Shown piece after piece: positions 28,720 to 38,878 of a DNA stretch of 64,000 nucleotides. Each line of letters opens with the position of its first letter. Position 1 is the first letter of the stretch. Below the pieces are notes generated by a model. That model was not told the origin of the DNA and did no database searches. It saw only the letters and a program-made list of their open reading frames with translations. A program made the translations under genes and the position numbers. This stretch comes from CBDHFQ01 sp965262565 (GTDB lineage: Bacteria; Bacteroidota; Bacteroidia; J057): the NCBI GenBank assembly GCA_965262565.1, contig CBDHFQ010000017.1:287370-351369 (forward strand). The letters run 5' to 3'.

Positions 28720-30051
28720 TTAGATCGGAAAGGCAGATGTTCTAAAAGCACTTAAGGCTTCTGCCACAACGTACGTACTACCACCAATGAGCAGACAATC
28801 CTCCTTTTGCAATATGTTCAACAGGGATTTAATCCCTTCCTGAACAGTTGAATGTACCTGACCTTTGAGTCCTACCGCACTCGCTTTAAGCATTAATGCA
28901 TTTGCTGAGAGTGCGCGTGAGATATTAGGAGCTACAAAATGGAATTGAGCTTGCTTGGGAAGTAACGCTAACATGCGTTCGTGATCTTTCTCAGCAACCA
29001 TCCCCCAAATAATATAGTCCGGTATTTTTCCCATCTCTTCTAAACTGATCAACATAGCTTGGATGCCCGCTTCATTATGGGCAGTATCACAAATAATAAA
29101 AGGGGCATTCTGAATAACTTCCATTCTGCCCATTAATCCTGTATTCTTTTTAACCGTCGCTAAGCCTCTTTGAATGTGCTCATCAGTTATATCCCAACCA
29201 TCTTGCTTTAAAATAGAAACAGCCTGAAGCGTAGTTTGAAGGTTATTTAATTGAAATTGGCCCAATAAATCCAGCTCATATAATTCCTCAAAGGCTTCGT
29301 GGTCAGGTAAGGAGGTTACTTCCACTAATTGGCGTTTACCTTCCATTTTGACGAACTGACTCACGAAATATTGATCCGCAAAGTAAATTGGAGCTCCTTT
29401 CTCAGCAGCTACTTTTAAAAATATAGCCGTCGTTTCTGGATGAGTCTCTCCAATAACAATTGGGGTATAAGGTTTTATGATGCCAGCTTTTTCCGTTGCG
29501 ATTAATTCTCTGGTATTTCCCAGAATTTCCTGGTGATCAAAATCTACATTAGTAATCAGACTTAATTCAGGTGCAACTATGTTCGTAGAATCCAACCTCC
29601 CTCCTAATCCTACTTCCAACACTGCTATATCTACTAATTCTTCTGCAAAATAGGAGAAGGCCATGGCAACAGTAAGCTCAAAGAAGCTCGGCTGGACCAT
29701 CTCAATTAATAACTTCTGCGCCTTCACCCATTCTACGACTTCGTTCTCAGAAACAGGTACACCATTTATCCTTATTCTTTCTGTGAATGATTGTAAATGA
29801 GGGGAAGAATAAAGTCCGGTTTTATATCCCGCTTCCTGCAAAATACTACTTAACATCGCAGAAACAGAACCTTTTCCGTTTGTTCCTCCAACGTGTATAC
29901 TTCTAAATTTCCATTGAGGACGTCCCAAAGACCAGCACAAATCCTGAATGTTTTTTAAATCTTTCTTAATCGCACGATTCCCGCTGTTCTGGTAAATGGG
30001 GAGCAAGGAGTAGAGATAATCAACGATTTCCTGAAAATCAGAATGCTCCAT
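28720..30051 (-). CDS. folC: Folylpolyglutamate/dihydrofolate synthase
   Basis: The 443-residue Mur-ligase-family enzyme adds glutamate to dihydropteroate or folate. It shows the ATP-binding loop GTNGKGSVSAML (about 56-67), the folate-binding SSPHLQSFTERIRING, the VLEVGLGGRLDSTN motif and the C-terminal DTAHNEAGI with the conserved DxAHN. Cytosolic and full length. It is convergent with asnS, with a 43-bp gap and no obvious terminator between them. Confidence 0.95.
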   Translation of the reverse strand: MEHSDFQEIVDYLYSLLPIYQNSGNRAIKKDLKNIQDLCWSLGRPQWKFRSIHVGGTNGKGSVSAMLSSILQEAGYKTGLYSSPHLQSFTERIRINGVPVSENEVVEWVKAQKLLIEMVQPSFFELTVAMAFSYFAEELVDIAVLEVGLGGRLDSTNIVAPELSLITNVDFDHQEILGNTRELIATEKAGIIKPYTPIVIGETHPETTAIFLKVAAEKGAPIYFADQYFVSQFVKMEGKRQLVEVTSLPDHEAFEELYELDLLGQFQLNNLQTTLQAVSILKQDGWDITDEHIQRGLATVKKNTGLMGRMEVIQNAPFIICDTAHNEAGIQAMLISLEEMGKIPDYIIWGMVAEKDHERMLALLPKQAQFHFVAPNISRALSANALMLKASAVGLKGQVHSTVQEGIKSLLNILQKEDCLLIGGSTYVVAEALSAFRTSAFPI

Positions 30052-30168
30052 AAGTTATAAATATTGTAAATGAAGACACTTATTTTCAGGTATGCAAAGG
30101 AAAAAGCAAGATTTTTCAACGCCTCTTATAAAATATTTTCTTTTTTTGTGGGACAGAAATTAATGCTC

Positions 30169-31029
30169 ATGAAATATTTCTCCACACGCAAACTATTTAT
30201 TATTCTTTTCACCCTAATTCTCTCCTGTGGAGCGTATGCTCAAGGAGATCCTCCGGGAAGAGCTGGTGCCAGGGCAGGTGCCTTGGGAAATGCCTACATT
30301 GGAGTTAGAGGAGACTTTTGGGGATTATTCTACAATCCCGCCTCAATTGCCGGAACGCCTTTCACAACGATTAGCGCTTATGGGGAACAACGATTTCTCT
30401 TATCGGAACTCACTTCGGGGAGCGCAGGGATCGTATGGCCCTTCTTACCAGAACAATCTATAGGTGTAGCTGTCAGTACGTTTGGATTTGATGCCTTTAG
30501 AAGGAGTGTCGCCAGTGCTTCTTACGGAATAGAAGTGATAGAGCGATTAAGTCTTGGAGCGAGTGTAAGTTATATGAATATAGATCTTGGTGAATTAGGA
30601 AGTACAAATGCTGTTCTTGCTAATGTAGGAATAAACACAGCACTTACAGATCAACTTTCCCTGGGATTTACAGCATATAATATAACGAGAACTCAACTGG
30701 AAAATACATTTGGTATTCAAGAGGATTTACCGGTGGTATATGCAGCAGGTTTAGCATATCAACCAGACGAAAAAGTATTATTAGTAGTGGATTTGGTGAA
30801 GGATGTAGATCAACTTGTTTCTTTTAGGGGTGGAATTGAATATCGACTTGCCTCTATTTTGAATGTGAGAGCAGGAGTAGGAAATGAACCCATTATTTGG
30901 AGTGGAGGGATAGGCCTTAACCTCAACCAACTTCAACTGGACTTTGCAGCGCAATATCATGAACAACTAGGTTATACTCCTCAGGTTTCCTTGTCGTTTG
31001 CATTTGGATCATCTGAATCTTCTGAATAA
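30169..31029 (+). CDS. PorV/PorQ-like outer-membrane barrel protein
   Basis: The 286-residue protein has a signal peptide (MKYFSTRKLFIILFTLILSC, cleavage near YAQ). The start GAGARAGALGNAYIG with FYNPASIAG is typical of PorV/PorQ/FadL-like barrels associated with type IX secretion and gliding. Amphipathic beta strands continue to a terminal LSFAF. PorV is the shuttle that delivers cargo to the surface attachment complex; PorQ and other paralogues share the fold, so which role this one has is not certain. The ATG at 30169 gives the signal peptide; an upstream ATG at 30070 would add 33 residues. Confidence 0.7.
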   Translation: MKYFSTRKLFIILFTLILSCGAYAQGDPPGRAGARAGALGNAYIGVRGDFWGLFYNPASIAGTPFTTISAYGEQRFLLSELTSGSAGIVWPFLPEQSIGVAVSTFGFDAFRRSVASASYGIEVIERLSLGASVSYMNIDLGELGSTNAVLANVGINTALTDQLSLGFTAYNITRTQLENTFGIQEDLPVVYAAGLAYQPDEKVLLVVDLVKDVDQLVSFRGGIEYRLASILNVRAGVGNEPIIWSGGIGLNLNQLQLDFAAQYHEQLGYTPQVSLSFAFGSSESSE

Positions 31030-31075
31030 CTAACAACTGCCTCTCTTACATCTATCACAGAGAATCTTGAATCAA

Positions 31076-33826
31076 ATGTTACCTTTATATACACATCAAC
31101 TTCGCCGACATAAATACTTATCATCTCTTTTTTTCAGATGTATATTGATGGCGGGGATTTGTCTCACATTTTTACCTTTCTCATTGGCACAAGAAATAGA
31201 GAAAGATACCATCCCTCCTACGGAAGATATAAATTTAGCCCTGGAAGATATTATTCTTACAGCTGAAATAGAAGAGCAGGTAGATTATACAGAGGAAACA
31301 GATAATGTACAGGATTTAAGGAGGAGGCCACTAAATATTAATATAGCCAATCGCGAAACCCTAGAATCTGTTCCTGGTTTGACTCCCCTGCTCATTGGCA
31401 ACTTACAATCCTATCTTTTGGTAAATGGTCCCATTAGTACAATAGAAGAATTATCTAATGTTCCAGGATTTGATGAAGAGACAGTCTCTTTTATTCTTCC
31501 CTATATATCGTTAAGTGAAGTGGAACTGTATGATGCATTAGCGGTTTACAGGATTAATCCCATAGATGTCAATGACGCTCTGAGGGTAGATTTAAAGCGT
31601 TTACCAGGCCTAACGGACGATCTGATTAGTAATCTGCAAACTTATGTACTGAAAAGTGGCCCAATCAATTCTATTTTTGATCTTCAGAAGGTTAGAGGAA
31701 TGAATGATACTATCATTACCCAAATTGCCCCTTATATTACCTTCGATGAATTGGACCCGAATGATCCCCTGATTCAATATAGATTCAATCCGTTAAATGT
31801 AAATACGGCCTTAAGGATTGAACTGGAAGAACTACCAGGAATGACAGATGACCTTATCAGTAATCTGCAAACGTATATCATTGAATTTGGGAAATTGACG
31901 AGCGTATATGAATTACAGGCTGTCCCTGGATTCACTCCTTTTTTATTAAGTAATATTCGACCCTATATTACTGTAGAAGAAGTCAGTGCGCAGGATTTAG
32001 GGTCGGGATTGGCTCATCCGGTAGGTCCCTCTCTTAAAGAGGTCATCTCAGGGTTGGAAGTAGAATTTATCCAACGTTTCGTGTATAATTTGGAGGAAGC
32101 GGAGGGATTTAAAAACGACACCACAGTTACTGATTCAATCAATGCCGAAGGAGAAGTAGTTCCCGGAGATACCATCATCGGGCCACCATTTGTAGGTGAA
32201 CCCTACCGATTGTATTCCAGGTTGCGATTGAGATATAGTAGAAATTTTAGCCTCGCCATAACTGGAGAAAATGATCCCGGAGAACAGTTTAAATGGGATC
32301 CAGACAATCAATTTTATGGGTATGACTTTCTCTCAGGACATATAGCCATACAAGATTATGGTGCGTTAAAAAATTTAGTCATTGGAGATTACACTCTTCA
32401 ATTTGGGCAAGGGTTAGTTCTATCAAGAGGATTAGGTTTTGGAAAAGGTGCAGAAGTCATTAAAACGCTGAAAATGCCCGCCTATGGAGTGAGGCCCTAT
32501 TCTTCCGTCAATGAAAATCAATTTTTAAGAGGAGCCGCTGCGACCGTAGCTTTAGGTCAGGTATATATAACAGGTTTTTATTCCAGAAATCGATTGGATG
32601 CTTCTGCTGCAGCCATTGAAGATAGCTTAATATCTCTCACAGAAGCTGTTTCCATTCCGACAGGACCTATTTCGAACCCCTCTTTCGAATCAGTCACCAA
32701 TCTTCAAACCAGTGGATTACATCGTACAGAATCTGAACTTGCGAATAGAAGGGGATTGGATGAAACGCTGTATGGAGGAAGAGTTGAATTTAGAAACAGA
32801 ACCATCAGAATAGGGACTACTCATTATTACCAACAGTTTAATGGCAGTCTATCTGCTCCTGTTAATGATTTTAATTTATTTGCTTTTAGAGGAGAGGAAA
32901 ATTACCTCAATGGAATTGATTTTGACATAGCATTTAAGAACACGAATTTTTTTGGAGAGGTAGCTCGTTCTCAATCAGGTGGAATAGGTGTGGTCAGTGG
33001 ATTGATGAGTAGTCTATCACCTCGAATAGATGTAGCAATTTTAGGCAGGCATTTTAGTAGGGATTTCCACTCATTAAAGGGGTATGTATTTGCTGAGCGC
33101 CCAACGTCTTTGCAAAATGAAACAGGATTATACATTGGTACACAAATCAATTTGAATCCGCAGTGGACAGTAAGTGCCTATTATGACCAATTTTATTTTC
33201 CCTGGAACAATTTTAGACAAAGCTTTCCTTCCAGAGGATATGAGTATTTATTACAGGTGGCTTATAAGCCCTACAGAGGCTCCCTTGTCTACTTGAGATA
33301 TCGCACCGATAGCAGAGAAAGAAATGCGCCAAGTACTGCATTTGAGGATATGGATACACCTGCCTTACAATCTTTAATTCCCACCTTAAGAAATCAGGTA
33401 AGACTGCATTATGAAACTAAACTCGACGGGGGATTCAGCATTAAAACCAGAGCTGAATTTTCGTGGTTTGAAGAAGGAGATCTTGGTACCAGCACGGGAA
33501 TGCTTATCTACCAAGATATTAGTTGGAAATATGGCTTTAAATTTCGACTAACCGGAAGATATGCAATTTTTGACTCTGAAGATTTCGACGCCAGAATCTA
33601 TGCCTATGAGAATGACATTTTAGGCTTCTTTTCTATACCTGCGTACTTCGGTGTTGGCTCCAGATATTACGTCCTTCTAAATTATAAACTTAGTCGAAAT
33701 GTAGAGTTTTGGGCCAGATTTGCACAGAGTAGATTCCCTCGCAGAAGATCTATTGGTTCTGGATTAAGCCGGATAGAAGGTGATGTAGACTCGGAAGTAA
33801 AGTTGCAGATTAGGTTTAAGTTTTAG
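31076..33826 (+). CDS. Helix-hairpin-helix outer-membrane barrel protein
   Basis: The protein of about 916 residues has a signal peptide (cleavage near SLAQ). Three tandem units of about 75 residues follow (about 83-145, 158-221 and 235-298), each with two HhH motifs (VPGLTPLLIGNLQSYL, LPGLTDDLISNLQTYV, LPGMTDDLISNLQTYI) as in ComEA. A long beta-barrel (about 380-916) ends in a phenylalanine-terminated strand (VKLQIRFKF). HhH modules bind DNA non-specifically, or act as protein-binding pairs. ATG 31076 is preferred to TTG 31067. It starts 47 bp after the PorV-like gene. The combination suggests surface or periplasmic DNA handling linked to competence, but this is inference. Confidence 0.82.
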   Translation: MLPLYTHQLRRHKYLSSLFFRCILMAGICLTFLPFSLAQEIEKDTIPPTEDINLALEDIILTAEIEEQVDYTEETDNVQDLRRRPLNINIANRETLESVPGLTPLLIGNLQSYLLVNGPISTIEELSNVPGFDEETVSFILPYISLSEVELYDALAVYRINPIDVNDALRVDLKRLPGLTDDLISNLQTYVLKSGPINSIFDLQKVRGMNDTIITQIAPYITFDELDPNDPLIQYRFNPLNVNTALRIELEELPGMTDDLISNLQTYIIEFGKLTSVYELQAVPGFTPFLLSNIRPYITVEEVSAQDLGSGLAHPVGPSLKEVISGLEVEFIQRFVYNLEEAEGFKNDTTVTDSINAEGEVVPGDTIIGPPFVGEPYRLYSRLRLRYSRNFSLAITGENDPGEQFKWDPDNQFYGYDFLSGHIAIQDYGALKNLVIGDYTLQFGQGLVLSRGLGFGKGAEVIKTLKMPAYGVRPYSSVNENQFLRGAAATVALGQVYITGFYSRNRLDASAAAIEDSLISLTEAVSIPTGPISNPSFESVTNLQTSGLHRTESELANRRGLDETLYGGRVEFRNRTIRIGTTHYYQQFNGSLSAPVNDFNLFAFRGEENYLNGIDFDIAFKNTNFFGEVARSQSGGIGVVSGLMSSLSPRIDVAILGRHFSRDFHSLKGYVFAERPTSLQNETGLYIGTQINLNPQWTVSAYYDQFYFPWNNFRQSFPSRGYEYLLQVAYKPYRGSLVYLRYRTDSRERNAPSTAFEDMDTPALQSLIPTLRNQVRLHYETKLDGGFSIKTRAEFSWFEEGDLGTSTGMLIYQDISWKYGFKFRLTGRYAIFDSEDFDARIYAYENDILGFFSIPAYFGVGSRYYVLLNYKLSRNVEFWARFAQSRFPRRRSIGSGLSRIEGDVDSEVKLQIRFKF

Positions 33827-33906
33827 ACACCTAACATTAGCAACAATCCTAAACTATAACAACATCTAAATTTTAGAAGAAAACCAAATGTCAAGTGGTC
33901 ATTTAT

Positions 33907-34173
33907 CTACAGTTTCTCAGTCTCTTTTACCGCATAAGATCTGGAGGTAATTTTGGACAATGCGAAAGTTCTATTAAGTGCTACCATGGGGGAATAAAGA
34001 AGTTGTAAAAGATGGTTATACAATTGCAAAATTCGCACCCACTTCTCTTGAGTATTTTCTTTTTGGGTGCGCCAAGTGTATACAAAGATGAGCACTCCAT
34101 TATGAGAAGAAGTAATATAGCAAACAAATGAAGTTATAATCTCCTTTACCCCAATCAATCCCTCAAATTTCAC
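33907..34173 (-). pseudogene. Fragment of an ECF sigma factor (SigJ/DUF6596-like)
   Basis: The open stretch encodes a C-terminal piece with the pattern NTQEKWVRILQLYNHLLQL then YSPMVALNRTFALSK. This resembles the conserved W-x-x-I-x-x-LY-x-x-L-x-x-x-x-x-S-P-V-V-ALNRA-V-A helix pair of DUF6596 sigma factors. The sigma-70 region 2 and region 4 DNA-binding parts are missing, and the frame stops soon after VKETEKL. The frame opens with GTG, and its first 30 residues look unrelated to the family. The best reading is a decaying remnant next to msrB. Confidence 0.5.
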
Positions 34174-34219
34174 ATCTGAATAGCTAAAAAATTCAAGAAA
34201 TGTTAGCCCGCTGTATTTT

Positions 34220-34678
34220 TTATTCTACTTGCTTTTCCTTTTCCAATTGAATAGAAACAGAATTAATGCAAAAGCGCAATCCGCTAGGAGTAGGCCCATC
34301 AGGAAATACATGCCCTAAATGCCCATCACATACATTGCACATTACTTCTATTCGGTGCATGCCGTAAGAATGGTCATTTTCGTATTTAATGACATTATCT
34401 TTAATCGGTTCTGTAAAACTGGGCCAACCAGAACTGGATTTAAATTTTAAGTCCGAATCAAACAGAAGGGTACCACAGCAAATACAACTGTATTTTCCCG
34501 GATCGTAAATATTACAAAATTTCCCTGAAAAGGCTCGTTCAGTTCCTTTCTGCCGGGTAATCCTATATTGTTCAGGAGTCAATTGAGCACGCCATTCTTC
34601 ATCCGTCTTTTCCACCCTTCTATCAGGCTTGGGACTTCCCTCATTGGCATAGGTTAACACATCTTTCCAACTAAGCAT
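34220..34678 (-). CDS. msrB: Peptide-methionine (R)-S-oxide reductase
   Basis: The 152-residue cytosolic enzyme repairs methionine-R-sulfoxide. Two zinc-binding C-x-x-C pairs (C65/C68 in YSCICCG and C114/C117 in VMCNVCDGHLGHVFPDG) and the catalytic RFCINS (C137) are all present, and SGWPSF matches the family. Full length, ATG start. The remnant of a sigma factor lies just downstream. Confidence 0.96.
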   Translation of the reverse strand: MLSWKDVLTYANEGSPKPDRRVEKTDEEWRAQLTPEQYRITRQKGTERAFSGKFCNIYDPGKYSCICCGTLLFDSDLKFKSSSGWPSFTEPIKDNVIKYENDHSYGMHRIEVMCNVCDGHLGHVFPDGPTPSGLRFCINSVSIQLEKEKQVE

Positions 34679-34891
34679 AATTCTAATTCTATTATTAATG
34701 TAGATTTGCTAACAGAACACCCAAGGACTGAAAATAGTTAGCAACCAATAGTATCCTTTTTGACAAAAACCCAAGATAAATAAACAAAAGGATTTGTTTG
34801 AAGTTTAAACAATACTTACCAAGGAAAAATCTGCATTCCCGATTACATCTGATTTTTGTTTCAAACAATCTTTAACAAACCATTAATTATT

Positions 34892-35964
34892 ATGAATTCA
34901 TGTTTTATTGCCTCTAAGAGTAGAGTTACTTTACTCATTGGTTGTGTATGTTTACTTAGCTTTTTCGGATGTAATACTGAAGAAGATATAACCGTAGCTC
35001 CTCAAGATAATGCTTCCTTCTACGAGCAAATGGATGAAGCGGGGATATCCGAAGAGATGCTGCCCAGAAATGTAAGCTTAGCCGAAGATGAAAAAGAAAT
35101 TCTGCTGGATTTTGTTCAATCAGAAGATTTCGAATTCATTCAAATTGAAAATCAAAATGGGACAAGAAATGTAGCCAGAAGCATCTTCTTATTTCGCTTT
35201 TCAGTATTCTTAACGGGGATTTCGAATGATGTTCGTCCAGAAGAATTAACCGCTTTTGCTCCTATTAATGAGGCATTTATCAACGACCTAGGCATTCGCA
35301 ACCTGATTGGATTAATTCGCGAGCCCAGAGGTAGCTTGAGAACTGTCATTAATTATCACATTGCATTAGGAGCATTCAGAGCCGCTGACCTGAGCAATGG
35401 ATTTTTTCCAACGAGAAATGGAGCTGCCGTTGAAGTAAATCTTAGAGAGGGAGTCATGATCAATCAAGCTAATGTAATCGCAACTGACTTGAGAGATACA
35501 CGTTTTTTCCCTAATGGAGTCCTTCATGTGATCGACGGAATTCTCATTCCTCCTACTCAAAATATAGTGGAAATCGCCATCGGAGCAGCTCCAGAATTTT
35601 CTATTCTCGTTGAGGCTGTTATTGAAGCCGGACTTGCAGAAACCTTGGCGGAAGAAGGACCATGGACCGTTTTGCTCCTACCAATGAAGCATTTACCAAT
35701 CTATTAAATAGCCTGGAAGCTGCACCGGATGTAGAGACATTAAGAACGATTTTACTATATCATGTGGTGGAAGGCCGTGTATATTCTTCTGATTTAGTAA
35801 ATGGTCCTGTGAATACATTAGCTGGAGAAATCATCATTAATGCAGATGAATTAACGATAGATGATATGGGAAGTGATATGGATGCTAACCTCATTCCTGC
35901 AGCACTGAATATTCAGGGAACTAATGGAGTCATTCATGTGATCGATAAGGTGCTATTACCATAA
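34892..35964 (+). pseudogene. Two-domain fasciclin (FAS1) lipoprotein, frameshifted
   Basis: The lipoprotein signal has a lipobox at LLSFFGC (about residue 28; start ATG 34892). FAS1 domain 1 (about 78-215, LTAFAPINEAF ... VLHVIDGILIPP) is complete. FAS1 domain 2 continues in another frame from about 35670 (FAPTNEAFTNLL ... VIHVIDKVLLP, ending at 35964). The break lies in a run of four T at 35670-35673: one extra T would restore GPWTVFAPTNEAF. So it is either a recent single-base deletion or a sequencing error. FAS1 proteins mediate surface adhesion. The rest of both domains looks well preserved. Confidence 0.85.
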
Positions 35965-36240
35965 AAACGACACATAACTTAAGTATCTATAACGCATACC
36001 TGCATGATTAATCGCTTATGATTCATGTAGGTATGTTATTCTTTCCTATCTCTGAGCTTCTCCTCCATAAATCTTGTTATCTATTTATTTTTGATTCCTC
36101 ATATAGTCTTTAGATAATTTTTCCTTAGACGCTTTCTTTGTGCCAACGTATAAGTAATAGCCTTTTTCAGATTGGCTTGATAACCTACTACCCTCTTTGA
36201 ATATAATATGAGGACAACATGATACATTAACTAGCATCCT

Positions 36241-37527
36241 ATGAGGATATTGAAAGAGCTTCCAGAATTATTAGCAGCAGGGGTCATTTCAGAGCAAACT
36301 GCTGATGATATACGGAATTATTATCAACAAAAAGGCGATAAATCCGTCAGCAGATTATTTATCGTTTTTGGCATATTAGGTGCCCTTCTGGTGGGCCTTG
36401 GGGTCATTCTCATCATAGCTCACAATTGGGACGAATTATCCCAATCGATGAAAACTGTACTAGCATTTGTTCCTTTAATTATAGGTCAATGTGCATGCGC
36501 TTATGTACTCCTGCAGAAAGGGAATAACATAGCCTGGCGGGAAGGAGCAGCTATCTTTCTCTTCTTTGCAATAGGTGCTTGTATCTCCTTAATCAGTCAA
36601 ATTTATCATATTTCTGGCAGTATGTCAGATTTTATACTCAGCTGGATGCTGTTAGGTCTGCCATTAGTATATGTAATGAATTCTTCTATTACTTCCTCCC
36701 TTTATATCATAGGCATCACATATTATGGTTGGACCATAGGATATGCATGGGGGAAGCATACGAATACCTTTTATTATTGGCCCCTCATCCTAACTATTCT
36801 TCCTTATTATTATTTTCTCATAAAGAAAAAGCCCAAAAGTAATTTCACTAGCCTCCATCACTGGTTAATTCCTCTATCCCTTGTTATTACCTTGGGTACA
36901 TTATCAGATAAGACAGAAGAACTGATGTGGATCGCATATATGAGCTTGCTGGGCCTATTATACCTGATAGGAAACTCGAACTATCTCCAGAAACTACCTC
37001 CCAAAAGCAACGGATATCTTACTATTGGAAGTATTGGAACTGTTATTTGCCTGATGATCTTGAGTTTCAAAGGAAATTGGGAACATATTAGAGAACCTTT
37101 ACTTGGCTTCCATATCGTCTGCTTTACCCCCGAATTCTTCTCTGCCACCCTTTTAACTGTGTTGGCAAGTGCCTTATTGTTCTATCACATCAAAACAAAC
37201 CCTCTCGAGAATATCAAGCCCTTATCTGTTGTTTTCATTTTGTTTATCACCGTTTTTATGATTGGCCATTATACCACTTTGCCGATGGTGCTTATCAATG
37301 TGATGGTATTTGTAATAGGAGTCCTTAACATCAGAGAAGGTGCCAAAGCGGATCACCTGGGATTATTGAATTATGGACTCATCATTATTACGGTCTTAAT
37401 TATATGCAGATTTTTTGATACGGATATCAGTTTTGTGGTTCGCGGGATATTATTTGTTCTGGTAGGAGCGGGATTTTTCGCTGCTAATTATTGGATGCTC
37501 AACAAAAGAAAAACACATGAAGCGTAA
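36241..37527 (+). CDS. DUF2157 polytopic membrane protein
   Basis: The 428-residue protein begins with a short cytosolic helix (LPELLAAGVISEQTADDIRNYY) and the DUF2157 core (GILGALLVGLGVILIIAHNWDELS), followed by about twelve transmembrane helices. The function of DUF2157 proteins is not established. The last 11 bases overlap the start of the next gene, a GDYXXLXY-domain protein, a pairing seen repeatedly in other genomes. The two are surely translated together and may act together in the envelope. Confidence 0.88.
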   Translation: MRILKELPELLAAGVISEQTADDIRNYYQQKGDKSVSRLFIVFGILGALLVGLGVILIIAHNWDELSQSMKTVLAFVPLIIGQCACAYVLLQKGNNIAWREGAAIFLFFAIGACISLISQIYHISGSMSDFILSWMLLGLPLVYVMNSSITSSLYIIGITYYGWTIGYAWGKHTNTFYYWPLILTILPYYYFLIKKKPKSNFTSLHHWLIPLSLVITLGTLSDKTEELMWIAYMSLLGLLYLIGNSNYLQKLPPKSNGYLTIGSIGTVICLMILSFKGNWEHIREPLLGFHIVCFTPEFFSATLLTVLASALLFYHIKTNPLENIKPLSVVFILFITVFMIGHYTTLPMVLINVMVFVIGVLNIREGAKADHLGLLNYGLIIITVLIICRFFDTDISFVVRGILFVLVGAGFFAANYWMLNKRKTHEA

Positions 37528-38116
37528 ATATTTGAAATTAATTGTCTTTTTATTGGTGATTTTGGGTCAATGGGTTGTACCTATCCGTATGATTATAGGT
37601 AAGGAAGACATCTTAACACAGGGTACTCCCTACAAATTTAAAACGGAACCCATAGATCCGAACGATCCATTTAGGGGAAAGTATGTCGCTTTGCGATTTG
37701 AAGCAGATGAAATAGAGTTGGATAATATATCCTACTGGAAAGAGCAGGGTGAGATATATGTGGAATTAGCAAAAGATGAAGAAGGTTTTGCTGTCATCCA
37801 ATCTGTCACTCCCACTATCCCTAAAAATGTCCCCAATTATGTTAAGGCTTCAAATGGAGGCTATACCTTTGGTAGTGGTAGAGATAGCGGTACTTTATTT
37901 ATCCATTATCCTTTTGACCGATATTATATGGATGAATTCAAGGCGCCCAAAGCAGAAATCGCCTATAGAGAGTCTGCCATAGATAGTAGTCAGGTTTCTT
38001 ACGCATTGGTATACATTAAAGAGGGAGAAGCAGTCATAAAAGATGTTTTCATTAATGACATCTCTATCAAAGACTTCGTTGAAGAGCGTCAATCTAAATT
38101 CCCTACTAGCCCTTAA
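37517..38116 (+). CDS. GDYXXLXY-domain exported protein
   Basis: The 199-residue protein has an N-terminal membrane segment (about 7-24) and a periplasmic domain with the family signature DPNDPFRGKYVALRFE (a variant of GDYxxLxY, here GKYVALRF), plus conserved YKFKTEPIDPND. It overlaps the DUF2157 gene by 11 bp. The family is usually described only as a partner of DUF2157 or DUF4401 membrane proteins, and its role is unknown. Confidence 0.88.
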   Translation: MKRKYLKLIVFLLVILGQWVVPIRMIIGKEDILTQGTPYKFKTEPIDPNDPFRGKYVALRFEADEIELDNISYWKEQGEIYVELAKDEEGFAVIQSVTPTIPKNVPNYVKASNGGYTFGSGRDSGTLFIHYPFDRYYMDEFKAPKAEIAYRESAIDSSQVSYALVYIKEGEAVIKDVFINDISIKDFVEERQSKFPTSP

Positions 38117-38179
38117 TTTTTACCTCTATTTTTATGATAATTTTCGAAAGCTTACATTCAGATTAAGTAATATACTTAT

Positions 38180-38869
38180 ATGGACTATTCAGCTTTCGAT
38201 ATTCGGAAATATCCTACCTTAGGTGTCCAAGATGGATACAAAGAATGGGCAAACACTTATGAGCGGTCTGTAGAAGATGAAATGGACCTTCGCCTATTAA
38301 ACAGAAGTACATCTATTCATTGGTCTTCTATTCATCAAGCAATTGATTTAGCTTGTGGCACAGGAAGAATAGGTAGTTGGCTACATCAACAAGGAGTTAA
38401 AGAGATTGATGGGATAGATTTTACGGAGGAAATGCTAAAAAAAGCTGAAGCTCGTAAAGTCTACAGAAAAACGATGCTGGGAAATATTCTGGATACTCAA
38501 CTCTCCGATGCACAATATGATTTAGCAATACAGGTATTAGCGGATGAACATCTTTCTGATCTCAAGCCACTATATGGCGAAGCCACCCGAATGATTAAAC
38601 CAGGTGGATATTTTGTGATTGTAGGATATCATCCTCATTTTTTAATGAATGGATTAGTTACTCATTTTCATAGGAAAGATGGTGAAGCGATCGCCATAGA
38701 AAGTTATGTACATCTACTGAGTGATCACGTTAAGGCAGCATATATGCATCATTTACGCTTGCTGGAAATGGATGAAGGTATTGTGGATGAGGATTGGCTG
38801 AACAAAAAACCAAAATGGGAAAGATATAAACATCGACCTGTCAGCTTTATGTATATTTGGCAGAAATAA
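38180..38869 (+). CDS. Class I SAM-dependent methyltransferase
   Basis: The 229-residue protein has motif I AIDLACGTGRIGSWL (about 53-67), post-I acidic residue in IDGIDFTEEM, motif IV-like YDLAIQVLADEHL and GGYFVIVGYHPHF. The sequence is typical of small-molecule methyltransferases (Methyltransf_11/25). Followed after 9 bp by a phosphotransferase and then a DinB-like protein on the same strand, so it may be part of a three-gene operon. The substrate is unknown. Confidence 0.88.
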   Translation: MDYSAFDIRKYPTLGVQDGYKEWANTYERSVEDEMDLRLLNRSTSIHWSSIHQAIDLACGTGRIGSWLHQQGVKEIDGIDFTEEMLKKAEARKVYRKTMLGNILDTQLSDAQYDLAIQVLADEHLSDLKPLYGEATRMIKPGGYFVIVGYHPHFLMNGLVTHFHRKDGEAIAIESYVHLLSDHVKAAYMHHLRLLEMDEGIVDEDWLNKKPKWERYKHRPVSFMYIWQK

Positions 38870-38878
38870 CCACTTTCT

